Source of the DNA: JARRQB01 sp965368585 | GTDB lineage: Bacteria; Pseudomonadota; Gammaproteobacteria; Chromatiales; Chromatiaceae | Reading direction: 5' to 3' | Assembly (NCBI GenBank): GCA_965368585.1 | Contig: CBDUNM010000086.1 | Location: forward strand, 1-20,955 | DNA length: 20,955 nucleotides | Shown: positions 1-8,484 of the stretch, one piece after another | Position numbering within the stretch: position 1 is the first letter of the stretch | Layout: each line of letters begins with the position of its first letter | The notes under the pieces: model-generated | Databases searched by the model: none | The model's input: the letters and a program-made list of their open reading frames with translations, nothing else | Told to the model about the DNA's origin: nothing | Position numbers and translations under genes: made by a program

Positions 1-2
1 AA

Positions 3-497
3 CCGAGTTTGTTCCCGCCGACCGCCGCCGTCGGACGTATCGATCTGGAGCGGCAGGGATACGCTGAATACCGCTTTGCACGGCTGCTGAAGATTTATGC
101 GGCAGCCCTCTATCTGCCTCCCAACACGACGCGCGCGTCGCTACGGCGACCGGGCATACCGAAACGGCTGGATTTCTACTATTTTAGAAATGTCGACAAA
201 AACCGTATCGCGCGCACCGCGAAATCCATTCTGCAGCGGCAGCTGTCCCCGCAGTTGTTCGCGCAGCTATACCCTGAGTACGCAGCACTCCATGAAACCT
301 TCGACGACGCAAAACGGGGCGACCGCTTTTCGGTACGCTTCGACGGCCGCACCTTGGAATTGCATCTCAACGGCGCACTCGTTTCCCGATCGACCAATCC
401 GGCGCTCGCCGACGCGTATTTCGGCCTCTGGCTGCACGACTCGCCGCTCAGCGACCGATTTCGCGACCAACTGCTCTCGGGCCTGGGCGGCAACTGA
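3..497 (+). CDS. Chalcone isomerase-like periplasmic protein (partial, 5' end outside window)
   Basis: The reading frame is open to the left edge of the window, so the start and any signal peptide lie upstream; the TTG at 9 is only an internal possibility. The visible part has the layout of the bacterial chalcone-isomerase-like domain (Chalcone_3 type): a short strand region, then RFARLLKIYAAALYLP, which matches the family's 'kvYaaaLYlp' strand, an alpha/beta body (LDFYYFRNVDKNRIARTAKSIL) and a C-terminal section ending in FGLWLHDSPLSDRFRDQLL. Bacterial members are usually exported, and their role is unknown; they should not be assumed to be flavonoid enzymes. A short GC hairpin followed by six T lies 70-95 nt downstream. 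Family assignment is fairly good; function is unknown. Confidence 0.72.
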   Translation, partial: PSLFPPTAAVGRIDLERQGYAEYRFARLLKIYAAALYLPPNTTRASLRRPGIPKRLDFYYFRNVDKNRIARTAKSILQRQLSPQLFAQLYPEYAALHETFDDAKRGDRFSVRFDGRTLELHLNGALVSRSTNPALADAYFGLWLHDSPLSDRFRDQLLSGLGGN

Positions 498-565
498 CCA
501 TCATCGATCAATCACGACACCTACCCCGATAGTCAGTCGCATGGCATATACGCTCTCGCCCGCCT

Positions 566-592
566 GCCGTCCGATCGGTACCGGCCTTTTTT
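566..592 (+). terminator. Possible intrinsic terminator after the chalcone isomerase-like gene
   Basis: A short GCCG/CGGC stem (566-569 and 582-585) is followed by one C and six T (587-592). The stem is only 4 bp, so this is weak. Its position between two rightward genes, 21 nt before the permease start, fits a terminator or attenuator. Confidence 0.3.
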
Positions 593-612
593 GCTGAACC
601 CACGATCGGTCT

Positions 613-1884
613 ATGGAACGCTCCTTACTGGCAGGCCTGAGCCTGAGTGTCACCGTGGCGCTCGCCGCGCTGCACGGCATCGCGCCGGATACGCCGAAAT
701 GGGCCATCGCGCTGCCCGCCTGGTTTGCCGGTGTTATGCTTTGGTCCAACGCGAACCGGCGCACGCGCACCCAGGCGAAGGTGTTGTTCGGCATCGGCAT
801 CGTGGCCACGCTGTGGGGGACAGTCCGCGGCGGCAGCGTAGACCTCGGCGCCGCCATCGGTGCCAACGCCCTGCTGCTCGCGATGCTCGCGGCGGTATCG
901 TTTCTGCGCCTGATGACCCGCACCGAACCCGAAGCGAGACTCCAGCCCCGGGGCTGGTATGCCTTGTGGAGCACCCTGCTCGGCGTTCATCTGTTCGGGG
1001 CAGTGATCAACCTGTCGATCGTTTTCATCATGGGCGACCGGCTGTCCGAACGCGGCGCACTGTCGCCGCGGCAGGTTATGGTCTTGACCCGCGCCTTTTC
1101 CGCCTGCGCATTCTGGTCACCTTTTTTTGCCGGCATGGCCGCCGCCGTCACTTATTCACCGGGCGCGTCGCTGCCGACCCTGATGATGTGGGGGCTGCCC
1201 GTCGCCGTCCTCGCACTCGCCATCACGGCGCTCGGCGCCGTACGGGAAGGTATGCGTGACTTCGCCGGTTATCCGATGCACTTCGGCACGCTCTGGTTAC
1301 CCGCCACCCTGGCGGGCCTGGTGCTGACTCTGCACGGCGCTTTTCCCGACTGGCCGGTTCTGACCATCATTTGTCTGCTCGCACCCGGTATCGCGGTGGT
1401 TTATGTCCTCCTGACTAACGCCAGGCCCGCGGCCCGCTTAACGGCTCATCTCCGCTCCGGGTTGCCCGGCATGTCGAACGAGCTGCTGTTGTTTCTTTCC
1501 GCCGGCGTGATGGCGGCCGGTATCGGCAATCTGGTGGCGACCTTCAACGGCTGGCTGCCCCTCGACCGATACGGTGGTCCGCAGGCGGCACTGACACTCG
1601 TTAGCATGTGGGCCGCTGCGATGGTCGGCGTACACCCCGTGATCAGCATCGCAGTGCTGGGCAACCTGCTGGCTCCGTTACAGCCGGACCCGAACCTACT
1701 CGCCATGACCTTCGTCTGCGCTTGGGGAACCAGCGTGGGCGCCAGCCCGTTCTCCGGACTGACGCTCTCCATGCAGGGTCGTTACGGCATCCCGGCGATG
1801 AATTTCCTGCGCTGGAACGGCGGATACAGCCTGATCATGGTGAGCGCGGCCAGTTTGCTGTTGATCGCCTACGGTCGTCCGTAG
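613..1884 (+). CDS. Polytopic inner-membrane permease of unknown substrate
   Basis: This 423-aa protein is dominated by hydrophobic stretches. By eye there are about ten to twelve membrane segments, for example residues 5-20, 28-45, 55-72, 78-98, 118-138, 160-185 and a run through the C-terminal half. A central charged loop (TNARPAARLTAHLRSG) divides two halves, as in ion-transporter (ArsB/NhaD/TRAP-like) folds. The second half has small-residue-rich segments with polar breaks (LSAGVMAAGIGNLVATF, FVCAWGTSVGASPFSGLTLSMQGRYGI). These resemble the re-entrant hairpin and unwound helix of IT-superfamily carriers. No substrate-defining motif was recognised. The ATG at 613 is the first in a frame that stays open to 1884; the SD before it is weak. 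The membrane-protein call is firm and the superfamily suggestion tentative. Confidence 0.7.
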   Translation: MERSLLAGLSLSVTVALAALHGIAPDTPKWAIALPAWFAGVMLWSNANRRTRTQAKVLFGIGIVATLWGTVRGGSVDLGAAIGANALLLAMLAAVSFLRLMTRTEPEARLQPRGWYALWSTLLGVHLFGAVINLSIVFIMGDRLSERGALSPRQVMVLTRAFSACAFWSPFFAGMAAAVTYSPGASLPTLMMWGLPVAVLALAITALGAVREGMRDFAGYPMHFGTLWLPATLAGLVLTLHGAFPDWPVLTIICLLAPGIAVVYVLLTNARPAARLTAHLRSGLPGMSNELLLFLSAGVMAAGIGNLVATFNGWLPLDRYGGPQAALTLVSMWAAAMVGVHPVISIAVLGNLLAPLQPDPNLLAMTFVCAWGTSVGASPFSGLTLSMQGRYGIPAMNFLRWNGGYSLIMVSAASLLLIAYGRP

Positions 1885-2211
1885 GCGGACCACGACGTCC
1901 CGCGCGGCGGGCCCGGCAGCTTGCACGGCGTCGCTAACTGAGTGCGATGGGCGCCCGTTCAGCGCCGCAGCGGCCGTGGGGCCGGCCACTTTCGCATTCC
2001 GAGTACATAAAGCCAGTGCGGAAAATCTTTATCCAAGCCCTATCGTGTGCGTCGCGACATTCAGACTAGACTTACCCGACTGCCTTTGTCGACGCGTTCG
2101 GGCGTCGGAAAGCGTTGGTCGAAACTAGCTTGCCGAACCCGGACACGAAGAACCCGGGACCCAGCGTCGTGAAGCACGTACGTTGGGTTTGTACACCAAG
2201 GGAGAACATCT
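1885..2211. other. 327-bp intergenic region upstream of the peptidoglycan hydrolase gene
   Basis: No convincing gene was seen. A 5-bp GC stem (GGCCG 1972-1976 / CGGCC 1983-1987) followed by ACTTTC could be a weak terminator for the permease. The stretch around 2000-2100 is locally AT-richer (ACATAAAG, AAAATCTTTATCC) and is the likeliest place for the promoter of the downstream two-gene unit, but no good -35/-10 pair could be picked. A GGGAGA Shine-Dalgarno sits just before the ATG at 2212. Confidence 0.5.
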
Positions 2212-3024
2212 ATGGCTATCAACTTCGATAAAGTACCCGTTTATATTCGGCGCGAGATCGATGCGCCGAAAAAAGTCGTCAAGCAAGGTATCCGAAACTC
2301 GACCGTCAGGCGCATTCAGGAATGGCTCAACTTTCACGAATGTCGCACCGTGATCGACGGTGATTTCGGGCCGGCCACCGCGGCATGCGTGCGCGATTTC
2401 CAGGCTATCAAGCGCAAGAAGACCACCGGGCAGGTCGACGCCGCGACGTGGGACCTGCTGGTCAAGCCGATCAGAACCGCGTTGGAGGCTCCCGCCGGCA
2501 TCCGGGATATGACCGCGCAGCAAGCGGTGCTGGCGGTCGCGACGCAACATGTCCAGCAGCATCCTGTCGAGATCGGCGGCGACAACTGCGGACCCTGGGT
2601 CAGGCTCTACTGCGAGGGCAACGACGGCCGGGAATGGGCCTGGTGCGCGGGATTCGTCAGCCTGATCATGCATCAGGCCTATTTCTATCGACAACACAAA
2701 GCACCGATCAAAGGCTCCGTATCCTGCGACACCCTGGCGGCACAGGCAAAGTCCGCCGGTTTATTCGTCGAAGAGCGGGAGGTCACCTCCAGTCGCTATC
2801 CCTGGCGCGAATTCGGCGCCGCGTGCATCTTTCTGCGTCGCCGCACCGCAACGGACTGGACTCACGCGGGAATTGCGACCGATGGCCAGGGCACACCGAC
2901 CAAACTAGTCTTCTCCACCATCGAAGGCAATACCAACGACGAAGGGGTACGCGAAGGTTTCGAAGCCTGTCGGCGCAAACGCGGGGTCAAAGCGGGCGAC
3001 TACGACTTCATCGCTTTCACATGA
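2212..3024 (+). CDS. Peptidoglycan-binding domain / CHAP-like cysteine hydrolase
   Basis: This 270-aa protein has two parts. Residues about 22-88 form a PG_binding_1 helical domain (RNSTVRRIQEWLNFHECRT, then the DGDFGPAT motif, then FQ-TTGQVDAATWDLL). Residues about 105-270 look like a CHAP/NlpC-P60-type papain-fold domain. The putative nucleophile is Cys145 in EWAWCAGFVS, the histidine is His218 in DWTHAGIATD, and EGN (238-240) supplies the third polar residue. Such enzymes cut amide bonds in the cell-wall stem peptide or the Ala-muramic acid link. No Sec signal peptide is visible, so it is either cytosolic until released (endolysin-like) or exported by another route. A GGGAGA SD lies 6 nt before the ATG. 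The stop codon overlaps the next gene's start (ATGA), so the two are probably translated together. Confidence 0.8.
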   Translation: MAINFDKVPVYIRREIDAPKKVVKQGIRNSTVRRIQEWLNFHECRTVIDGDFGPATAACVRDFQAIKRKKTTGQVDAATWDLLVKPIRTALEAPAGIRDMTAQQAVLAVATQHVQQHPVEIGGDNCGPWVRLYCEGNDGREWAWCAGFVSLIMHQAYFYRQHKAPIKGSVSCDTLAAQAKSAGLFVEEREVTSSRYPWREFGAACIFLRRRTATDWTHAGIATDGQGTPTKLVFSTIEGNTNDEGVREGFEACRRKRGVKAGDYDFIAFT

Positions 3025-3509
3025 AGCGCACGGGCAACCTGACGAGCATCCGCGCCCAAAGTCAAGGTACGGGAGCGACGGCCGCCCTGCCCTGGTTGTA
3101 CCTTGTGCTGAGTCTGCTCGGAGGCTGTCAACACATCGCGCCAACGCCCGTCGCGGCTCAACACCCTACGCCACTCGACGCGGTCAGGGCGGGTATCGAG
3201 CGCCAGTTGAACAGGGAGGTGACGCTACAGATCGACACTTATCGTCAAGACGGCGAGTGGGCGTACGTCACCGGAAGGCCGCTCACCGAACAGGGTGCGC
3301 GTATCGACTATACCGATACCGTTTACGCTCAAGACATACGCGAGGGGTACTTCGATGACGGCTTTGTCGCGTTGGCGCGCAAACCACGACCGGAAGTCGA
3401 CGATTGGACCCTGGAAGCACTGTCGCTCGGCGCCACCGATGCACCGTTCGTGGACTGGCCCAAGCAATTCGGCGTACCCAGGGATTTGATTGTGCCGCCG
3501 ACGCGGTAG
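3021..3509 (+). CDS. Small lipoprotein coupled to the peptidoglycan hydrolase
   Basis: I chose the ATG at 3021, which overlaps the upstream TGA, although the frame is open much further 5' inside the previous gene. From here the 162-aa product starts with a charged leader, then a hydrophobic run and a lipobox (WLYLVLSLLGGC, lipidated Cys36), so it should be an envelope lipoprotein. The mature part (about residues 50-162) is a compact alpha/beta domain with conserved-looking GEWAYVTGRPL, YFDDGFVALARK and LSLGATDAPFVDWPKQFGVP blocks. I recognise this pattern from uncharacterised periplasmic proteins but cannot name a family. Residues after the Cys are QH, not Asp, so outer-membrane sorting is likely. 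Translational coupling to a wall hydrolase suggests a partner, regulator or immunity-type role; this is inference. Confidence 0.72.
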   Translation: MKRTGNLTSIRAQSQGTGATAALPWLYLVLSLLGGCQHIAPTPVAAQHPTPLDAVRAGIERQLNREVTLQIDTYRQDGEWAYVTGRPLTEQGARIDYTDTVYAQDIREGYFDDGFVALARKPRPEVDDWTLEALSLGATDAPFVDWPKQFGVPRDLIVPPTR

Positions 3510-3596
3510 AGGGAACGGCAACCGTGCGCCACACGTGACCGCAGGCGCCTCCGATGCGGCCGGGTTGCATCGCCGTTGGGCGTCGTTCAGCCGGCC

Positions 3597-4322
3597 CTAT
3601 CGGGTTATTTCGATATCGCCAAACCAAGAGGTGGCCGATTCACCGGTTTGATCGGTATCCGTGGCCAAGGCCAGGCCGGAAACACGCGGCAGGTCGGCGT
3701 CGAAGGCGGCTCGAAAATCCGCGGCGAGGTTGCGTGCTTCGGTGACCCATGCGCCCACTTCGCTCGCGGCGTTGCGCAGCACGATCACGCGTACGCGTGA
3801 CGTGTAGGGATTCCAGAGACTGTCGCCGATACGGTCGGAAGCATTACCCCAGACATAGCACAAGGCAGCCGCTGGCACGGCTTCACCGTACAGCAGGCGT
3901 GCCACTTTCAGCCTGGCGCGTTCATAAAGTGAGAGTTGCGCGGGCGGATAGTCGAACAGCACGTATAGGCGCGCCGCGAAATCGTCGCCTTGCCGGGTGT
4001 CTTTACGGGCTTTCTCGATGACCCTGTCAACACGCCAGCGCCAGCGCAACACGGTACTTGCTTCCAACTCGATAGCGACGGGACGCACCAAGCTGCCTCC
4101 CGATGCCGCCGAATCGATTCGCAGCACCGTGGTGCCATCGTCCTGCTGGAGCTGAAACCGGTTGGGTTTGACATCCTGCAAATCGGCTATCCGCCAGTTG
4201 TCGGCGAAGGAACCGCCCGGCGGCATGGCCGAGAAACGTCCGAGTACGTTTGCGTCACTCAAAGCCGCCGTCGCCATTCCCGCGACCAACCCCAGGGTCG
4301 CCGCTAACCGGCGTCTACGCAC
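3597..4322 (-). CDS. DUF3047 family secreted protein
   Basis: This 241-aa protein starts at the GTG at 4322, not further upstream. That choice yields a clean signal peptide (MRRRRLAATLGLVAGMATAALSDA), and the start lies inside the last codons of the flavoprotein gene, overlapping it by 8 nt, as in translationally coupled operons. The mature domain carries the DUF3047 pattern: LRIDSAASGGSLVRP, LRWRWRVD, a DDFAARLYVLFDYP strand pair, LCYVWGNA and RVRVIVLRNAASEVGAWVTEARNLAADF, ending in an acidic section and SWFGDIEI. The fold is probably a beta-sandwich acting in the periplasm; no biochemical function is established that I know of. Residues from the longer upstream frame are antisense-free but belong to the neighbouring gene's coding region, so I excluded them. 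Confidence 0.8.
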   Translation of the reverse strand: MRRRRLAATLGLVAGMATAALSDANVLGRFSAMPPGGSFADNWRIADLQDVKPNRFQLQQDDGTTVLRIDSAASGGSLVRPVAIELEASTVLRWRWRVDRVIEKARKDTRQGDDFAARLYVLFDYPPAQLSLYERARLKVARLLYGEAVPAAALCYVWGNASDRIGDSLWNPYTSRVRVIVLRNAASEVGAWVTEARNLAADFRAAFDADLPRVSGLALATDTDQTGESATSWFGDIEITR

Positions 4323-6474
4323 CGCCGCGCACCCACCGGTGGTACTTCTCGACCCAGCGCAGAATCCTCTGCGGCGCATGCGCCCGTTTCCAGTTACCGG
4401 CCGCATACTTATTCGCCTCCGCCAGGGTCGGATAGATGTGAATGGTGCCCAAAATCTTGTTCAAACCGATGCCGTGCCGCATGGCCAGCACGTATTCGAC
4501 AATCAGATCGCCGGCGTGTTCGCCCGCGATGGTCACTCCAAGTATCTTGTCTTTGCCGGGCACCGTCAGTACTTTCACCATGCCGTGCGCCGTTTCGTCG
4601 GCGATGGCACGATCCAGATCATCGATTCCGTAGGTGGTCACTTCATAGGCGATGTCTTTCTCCTTGGCTTCGGTCTCGTTCAGCCCCACTCGCGCCACTT
4701 CCGGATCGGTGAACGTTGCCCAGGGGATCACGGAAAAATCCGCGCGAAACTTTTTGAACCGGCCAAACAGCGCGTTCACCGCCGCGTACCATGCGGTATG
4801 CGCGGCGGTGTGGGTGAACTGGTAGGGTCCGGCGACATCGCCGCAGGCATAGATATTGGGATAGATGGTCTGCATATACTCGTTGACTTCGACCGTACCT
4901 TGATCGGTCACCGGAATCTCGAGCGTTTCGAGCCCGTATCCTTGCGTATTGGCGGTGCGGCCCACCGCCACCAGCACCTCGTCAAAGGGTATGCGGACTG
5001 CCGCGCCGGCGTACTCCGCGAGCATGATCTTGTCATCGCCCTCCCTGAGAAAACGGGTGGCTTTGGTTGCCAGCCGCAAATCGACCCCTTCGGCGCGGAA
5101 GCGCTGCTCCACCAGTTCCGATATCTCCGGGTCTTCGCGCATCAGGAGGCGCGGCAGCATCTCGACCTGCGTCACTTCAACGCCCACGCGGGCGAAGGCC
5201 TGGGTCAGTTCACAACCGATAGGACCGCCACCCAGCACCACCAGGCGCCGTGGCCGTTCGCGCAGGTCCCATACCGTATCGGAGGTCAGGTATCCGATGT
5301 CTTCCAGACCGGGAATGGGAGGCACGAAGGGGCGGGCACCCGTGGCGATGACCAGGGAACGCGCTGTGACGCGCCGGGTGCCGGCGGCGGTTCGCACGTC
5401 GATCGACCAGGGCGAAGTGATCGTCGCCGTCCCGAGCACGCAATCCACGCCCAATGCGCTGTAGCGTTCGACCGAATCGTGCGGTTCGATCGTCTTGATA
5501 ACGCGCTGCACCCGTTCCATCAGGTCCTCGAACGAATAGTCGGCCCGCACCGAGGCAATGCCCAGCGAAGCCGACTTTTCGGCCTGCGCCAGAAACTTGG
5601 CCGAACGCAGCAATGCCTTGGACGGAACGCAGCCGGTATTCAGGCAGTCGCCGCCCATTTTATGTTTTTCGATAAGGATGACCTTTGCCTTCACCGCCGC
5701 CGCGATATAGGCCGAAACCAGACCTGCCGAACCCGCCCCGATAACGGCCAGATTGCAGTCGAATTGGGCGGGCCTGGCGTCTTGCCAGGCGGCGTAGACC
5801 TTCCGTGCGGTGGCGTATCCAAGGAGCTTTTTCGCAACAATAGGGAACAATCCCAGCAGCACGAACGAGCCCAACAAGCCCGGCGACAGCACCCCGGACA
5901 GGCTGTCGAGCTGCCCCAGTTGCGTGCCCGCGTTCACATAAACCAGCGTACCCGCCAACATACCGATCTGGCTCACCCAGTAAAAGGTCCAGGTTCGCAG
6001 CGGCGTCAGGCCCATCACCAGGTTGATCACGAAGAAGGGGAACACCGGCACCAGACGCAACGCGAACAGGTAGAACGCCCCTTCCCTTTCGATACCCCGG
6101 TTGATCGCAGCCAGCTTGTCGCCGAAGCGCCGTTGCACCGGCTCGCGAAACACAAGCCGACTGGCGAGAAACGCCAGGGTCGCGCCGATCGTTGACGCAA
6201 AGGACACCACCACGGTGCCCCAAACCAGACCGAATACCGCGCCACCGGCCAGAGTCATTATCGCCGCGCCCGGCAGCGATAGCCCGGTCACGACAACGTA
6301 CAGGACGAAATACAGGCCAACCGTCTGCAGCGGCTCTGCCGCAAAACGCGATTCGATCGCCGCCTGCTGGTCGCGCAATGCCTCGAAGCTTAAAAAACGG
6401 CCAAGGTCGAACGCAAAAAAAGCAGCCAGCGCCAAGGCGATGAACAACAACAGCATGAAGCGGGATTTGGTCAC
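4315..6474 (-). CDS. Fused TVP38/TMEM64 (VTT) membrane domain - mercuric reductase-like FAD oxidoreductase
   Basis: This 719-aa protein is read from a GTG at 6474 (GGAA SD 6 nt upstream, followed by MTKSRFMLLLFIALALAAFF); the frame is open a further 27 codons. Residues 1-220 are a VTT/DedA-like membrane domain with GAAIMTLAGGAVFGLVWGT and FALRLVPVFPFFVINLVMGLT. Residues about 240-719 are a class I pyridine-nucleotide-disulfide oxidoreductase: FAD motif GAGSAG (246-251), redox pair Cys277/Cys282 in GGDCLNTGCVPSK, NAD(P)H motif VVLGGGPIGCE, second FAD motif ACGDVAG and the C-terminal dimerisation domain. The C-terminal motif reads IHIYPTLAEA: Tyr replaces the lipoamide dehydrogenase catalytic His, as in MerA-like enzymes. 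There is no MerA C-terminal CysCys and no heavy-metal-binding N-domain, so mercury reduction is unlikely. This fusion is a known family of unknown substrate, plausibly quinone- or thiol-linked redox at the membrane. Confidence 0.93.
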   Translation of the reverse strand: MTKSRFMLLLFIALALAAFFAFDLGRFLSFEALRDQQAAIESRFAAEPLQTVGLYFVLYVVVTGLSLPGAAIMTLAGGAVFGLVWGTVVVSFASTIGATLAFLASRLVFREPVQRRFGDKLAAINRGIEREGAFYLFALRLVPVFPFFVINLVMGLTPLRTWTFYWVSQIGMLAGTLVYVNAGTQLGQLDSLSGVLSPGLLGSFVLLGLFPIVAKKLLGYATARKVYAAWQDARPAQFDCNLAVIGAGSAGLVSAYIAAAVKAKVILIEKHKMGGDCLNTGCVPSKALLRSAKFLAQAEKSASLGIASVRADYSFEDLMERVQRVIKTIEPHDSVERYSALGVDCVLGTATITSPWSIDVRTAAGTRRVTARSLVIATGARPFVPPIPGLEDIGYLTSDTVWDLRERPRRLVVLGGGPIGCELTQAFARVGVEVTQVEMLPRLLMREDPEISELVEQRFRAEGVDLRLATKATRFLREGDDKIMLAEYAGAAVRIPFDEVLVAVGRTANTQGYGLETLEIPVTDQGTVEVNEYMQTIYPNIYACGDVAGPYQFTHTAAHTAWYAAVNALFGRFKKFRADFSVIPWATFTDPEVARVGLNETEAKEKDIAYEVTTYGIDDLDRAIADETAHGMVKVLTVPGKDKILGVTIAGEHAGDLIVEYVLAMRHGIGLNKILGTIHIYPTLAEANKYAAGNWKRAHAPQRILRWVEKYHRWVRGGA

Positions 6475-6616
6475 GGATATTCCAGGAATGAATTGTGTGT
6501 GACGGCGTCGGTCACGCGCGTCATGGTGCAGCATCCGGTTCGCTTGAGGCGGCACCCGTCACCTAGCATAGACCGGCCGACGTTCGCTTTCCTTTCAGCA
6601 GGCAATCCCGTTCAAC

Positions 6617-8188
6617 TCAGTCTCTGATCCATTCCAGTCGATAGAGATCGAGTCTTCTGTCTCTAAAATTCCTTACGCTGCCGTGGTGGCGTACGGTATC
6701 AAGCTTCTGCAGGTCGAGGTCAGCGATCAAGCTCATCTCGGTGTTGGGCGTCGCCTCGGCGGCGATGGCGTCATGGGGAAAGGCATAGTCCGAGGGGGTG
6801 AACACGGCGGCCTGAGAGTATTGGATATCCATGTTTTCCACATTCGGCAGGTTGCCGACGCTGCCGGAAATTATCACGTAGCATTCGTTTTCGATTGCCC
6901 GCGCCTGGGCGCAGCGGCGCACCCGTTCATAAGCGTTCTTGGTGTCGGTCCAATAGGGCACGAACAGCAGTTGCATCCGCCGCTCAGCCATCAGGCGCGC
7001 CAACTCGGGAAACTCCACGTCATAACAGATCAGGATACCGATGCGTCCCGCGTCAGTGTCGAATACCTGTAGGCCGTCCCCACCCGTGAGTCCCCAATAG
7101 TCGAATTCATCCGGTGTAATATGCAGTTTGTACTGGCGCTCCCAAGTCCCGTCGCGACGCAGCAGATAGCAAACGTTGCGCAGCGTTCCGTTTTGGTACT
7201 CCGGCATGCTGCCGGCGATGATATTGATGTTGTACTCCAACGCCAACCGCAGCATCTCCTCGCGCAGTCGCTCGGTATATCCGGCCAGATCCCGAATCGA
7301 CTCGGCCGGGTTCTCCTGATTGAACTGCACCATCAGGGGAAAATTGAAGAACTCAGGGAACATGACGAAATCCGCTTTATATCCGGCGATGGTATCGACG
7401 AAATACTCCACCTGAACCATCAGTTCCTCGAACGTCGGCGCCGGGCGCATCTGCCACTGGACGGTCCCGACACGCACTGCATGCCGGCGCCGGGGCAAAT
7501 CGGGGTCTTTCTCGTATTGGATATTGATCCACTCCAGCAGCGTTGCCGCCGCAGCCGATTCGCGGTCCCTTGGTTCGTAGTTCTTGATCACGTGTCGTAC
7601 ATGGAACCCGTTGGCCAACTGAAAACTCAGCACGGGGTCATGCAGTTCCTTGTTGACAACCTGCTGGATGTACTGAGCGGTGGTCATTTCGGTGGCATGG
7701 CTTATATAACCTGGGATGCGCCCGCCGGCGACGAACCGACGCAGGTTCAATCGCTCGCACAGTTCCTTGCGTGCCTCGTAAAGCCGCCGTCCCAGACGCA
7801 GGTCCCTATAGTTGGGATGGACAAAGATGTCCACTCCGTAGAGCGTGTCTCCACTCGGGTCGTGGGTGGTAAGATAACCGTCCCCGGTGATCTCCCGGTA
7901 GCTGTGATCATCGCCGTAGAGATCGTAATCGACGACGACGCTGATTGCCGCGGCGATGACTTCACCTTTGTCCTCTATACACAGCTGGCCGTCGGGAAAG
8001 TGCTCGAGTTGCGACAGGTACTGGTCTTTGCGCCAAGCCCCGCCAAGGGTGGGGTAAGCCGCGTCCATCGACTGTTTGAAGCTGCCGTAGTCTTGCTCCC
8101 TCAGGGGCCGCAGGACCAGCTTGTGAGTTTTCTCTTTCTTGCGTCTCTTCTTTGGTTTTTCCGAAGCGCTGTGCTGAATCTTGGCCAT
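6617..8188 (-). CDS. GNAT acetyltransferase - carbon-nitrogen hydrolase (nitrilase superfamily) fusion
   Basis: This 523-aa protein begins at an ATG with a GGGAAG SD 8 nt upstream. A lysine-rich leader (KPKKRRKKEK, 11-20) precedes a GNAT domain at about 23-215; its acetyl-CoA-binding segment is VDIFVHPNYRDLRLGRRLYEARK (120-142). Residues about 236-515 are a nitrilase-superfamily amidohydrolase with the full catalytic triad: Glu279 (FPEFF), Lys354 (YKLHITPDE) and Cys388 (ILICYDVEFPE). This two-domain arrangement is a recognised branch of the nitrilase superfamily and is widespread in bacteria. The natural substrate is not established, though an amide produced or modified by the GNAT half is an obvious idea. 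It stands 142 nt upstream of the flavoprotein gene in the same direction and may share a transcript with it. Confidence 0.93.
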   Translation of the reverse strand: MAKIQHSASEKPKKRRKKEKTHKLVLRPLREQDYGSFKQSMDAAYPTLGGAWRKDQYLSQLEHFPDGQLCIEDKGEVIAAAISVVVDYDLYGDDHSYREITGDGYLTTHDPSGDTLYGVDIFVHPNYRDLRLGRRLYEARKELCERLNLRRFVAGGRIPGYISHATEMTTAQYIQQVVNKELHDPVLSFQLANGFHVRHVIKNYEPRDRESAAAATLLEWINIQYEKDPDLPRRRHAVRVGTVQWQMRPAPTFEELMVQVEYFVDTIAGYKADFVMFPEFFNFPLMVQFNQENPAESIRDLAGYTERLREEMLRLALEYNINIIAGSMPEYQNGTLRNVCYLLRRDGTWERQYKLHITPDEFDYWGLTGGDGLQVFDTDAGRIGILICYDVEFPELARLMAERRMQLLFVPYWTDTKNAYERVRRCAQARAIENECYVIISGSVGNLPNVENMDIQYSQAAVFTPSDYAFPHDAIAAEATPNTEMSLIADLDLQKLDTVRHHGSVRNFRDRRLDLYRLEWIRD

Positions 8189-8484
8189 TGCAAATCTTCC
8201 CGATGCACGATGGCTTCAATCTTATGCCAAATCTGGATTCCCGCACATGGCGGGGCGACGCAGCGCCGGCAATCCCGTACGCGCGCGAACCGTCGAACGC
8301 GGGTGCGCCGGAAGCGGAGGACTGGTCACGCCTTACATCGAAGAACTGGGGGAACTGGTGCCGGCCGCTACCCGGCGCTTTGCGCAGCCCCGGTCGCCGT
8401 TTTATGCCGGCTGGGGAAATGCGGTCGTGCCGGGGCGGAAATTTTGTACCGGTTGCGGGAAACCGCGCTGTAGTGACGACGTCC
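8189..8484. other. 296-bp spacer upstream of the nitrilase fusion gene
   Basis: This must contain any separate promoter for the leftward nitrilase gene, but I could not pick a credible -35/-10 pair. On the plus strand most of it is covered by a 90-codon open frame (see 8247-8519) ending in a zinc-ribbon-like CxxC. No repeats or RNA genes were seen. Confidence 0.4.

Noticed and set aside
2385..3020. N-terminal extension of the lipoprotein frame
   Set aside because: It overlaps the hydrolase gene in another frame and would bury the lipoprotein signal. The ATG at 3021 overlapping the stop codon explains the signal peptide.
3510..3596. CGATGC/GCATCG stem as a terminator between convergent genes
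   Set aside because: The 6-bp stem has a 9-nt loop and no T-run on either strand, so it is too weak to call.
4323..4406. 28-codon upstream extension of the DUF3047 gene
   Set aside because: It lies within the flavoprotein's coding end and precedes a normal signal peptide that begins at GTG 4322.
4162..6195. 677-codon open frame on the plus strand
   Set aside because: It is antisense to the well-supported VTT-flavoprotein gene. Its translation is rich in His, Arg and Gly with no domain, typical of an antisense frame in GC-rich coding DNA.
4315..6474. Calling the flavoprotein a mercuric reductase (merA)
   Set aside because: There is no N-terminal metal-binding domain, no C-terminal CysCys, no other mer genes, and the N-terminus is a VTT membrane domain.
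7121..8473. 450-codon open frame on the plus strand
   Set aside because: It is antisense to the GNAT-nitrilase gene, and no recognisable domain is present.
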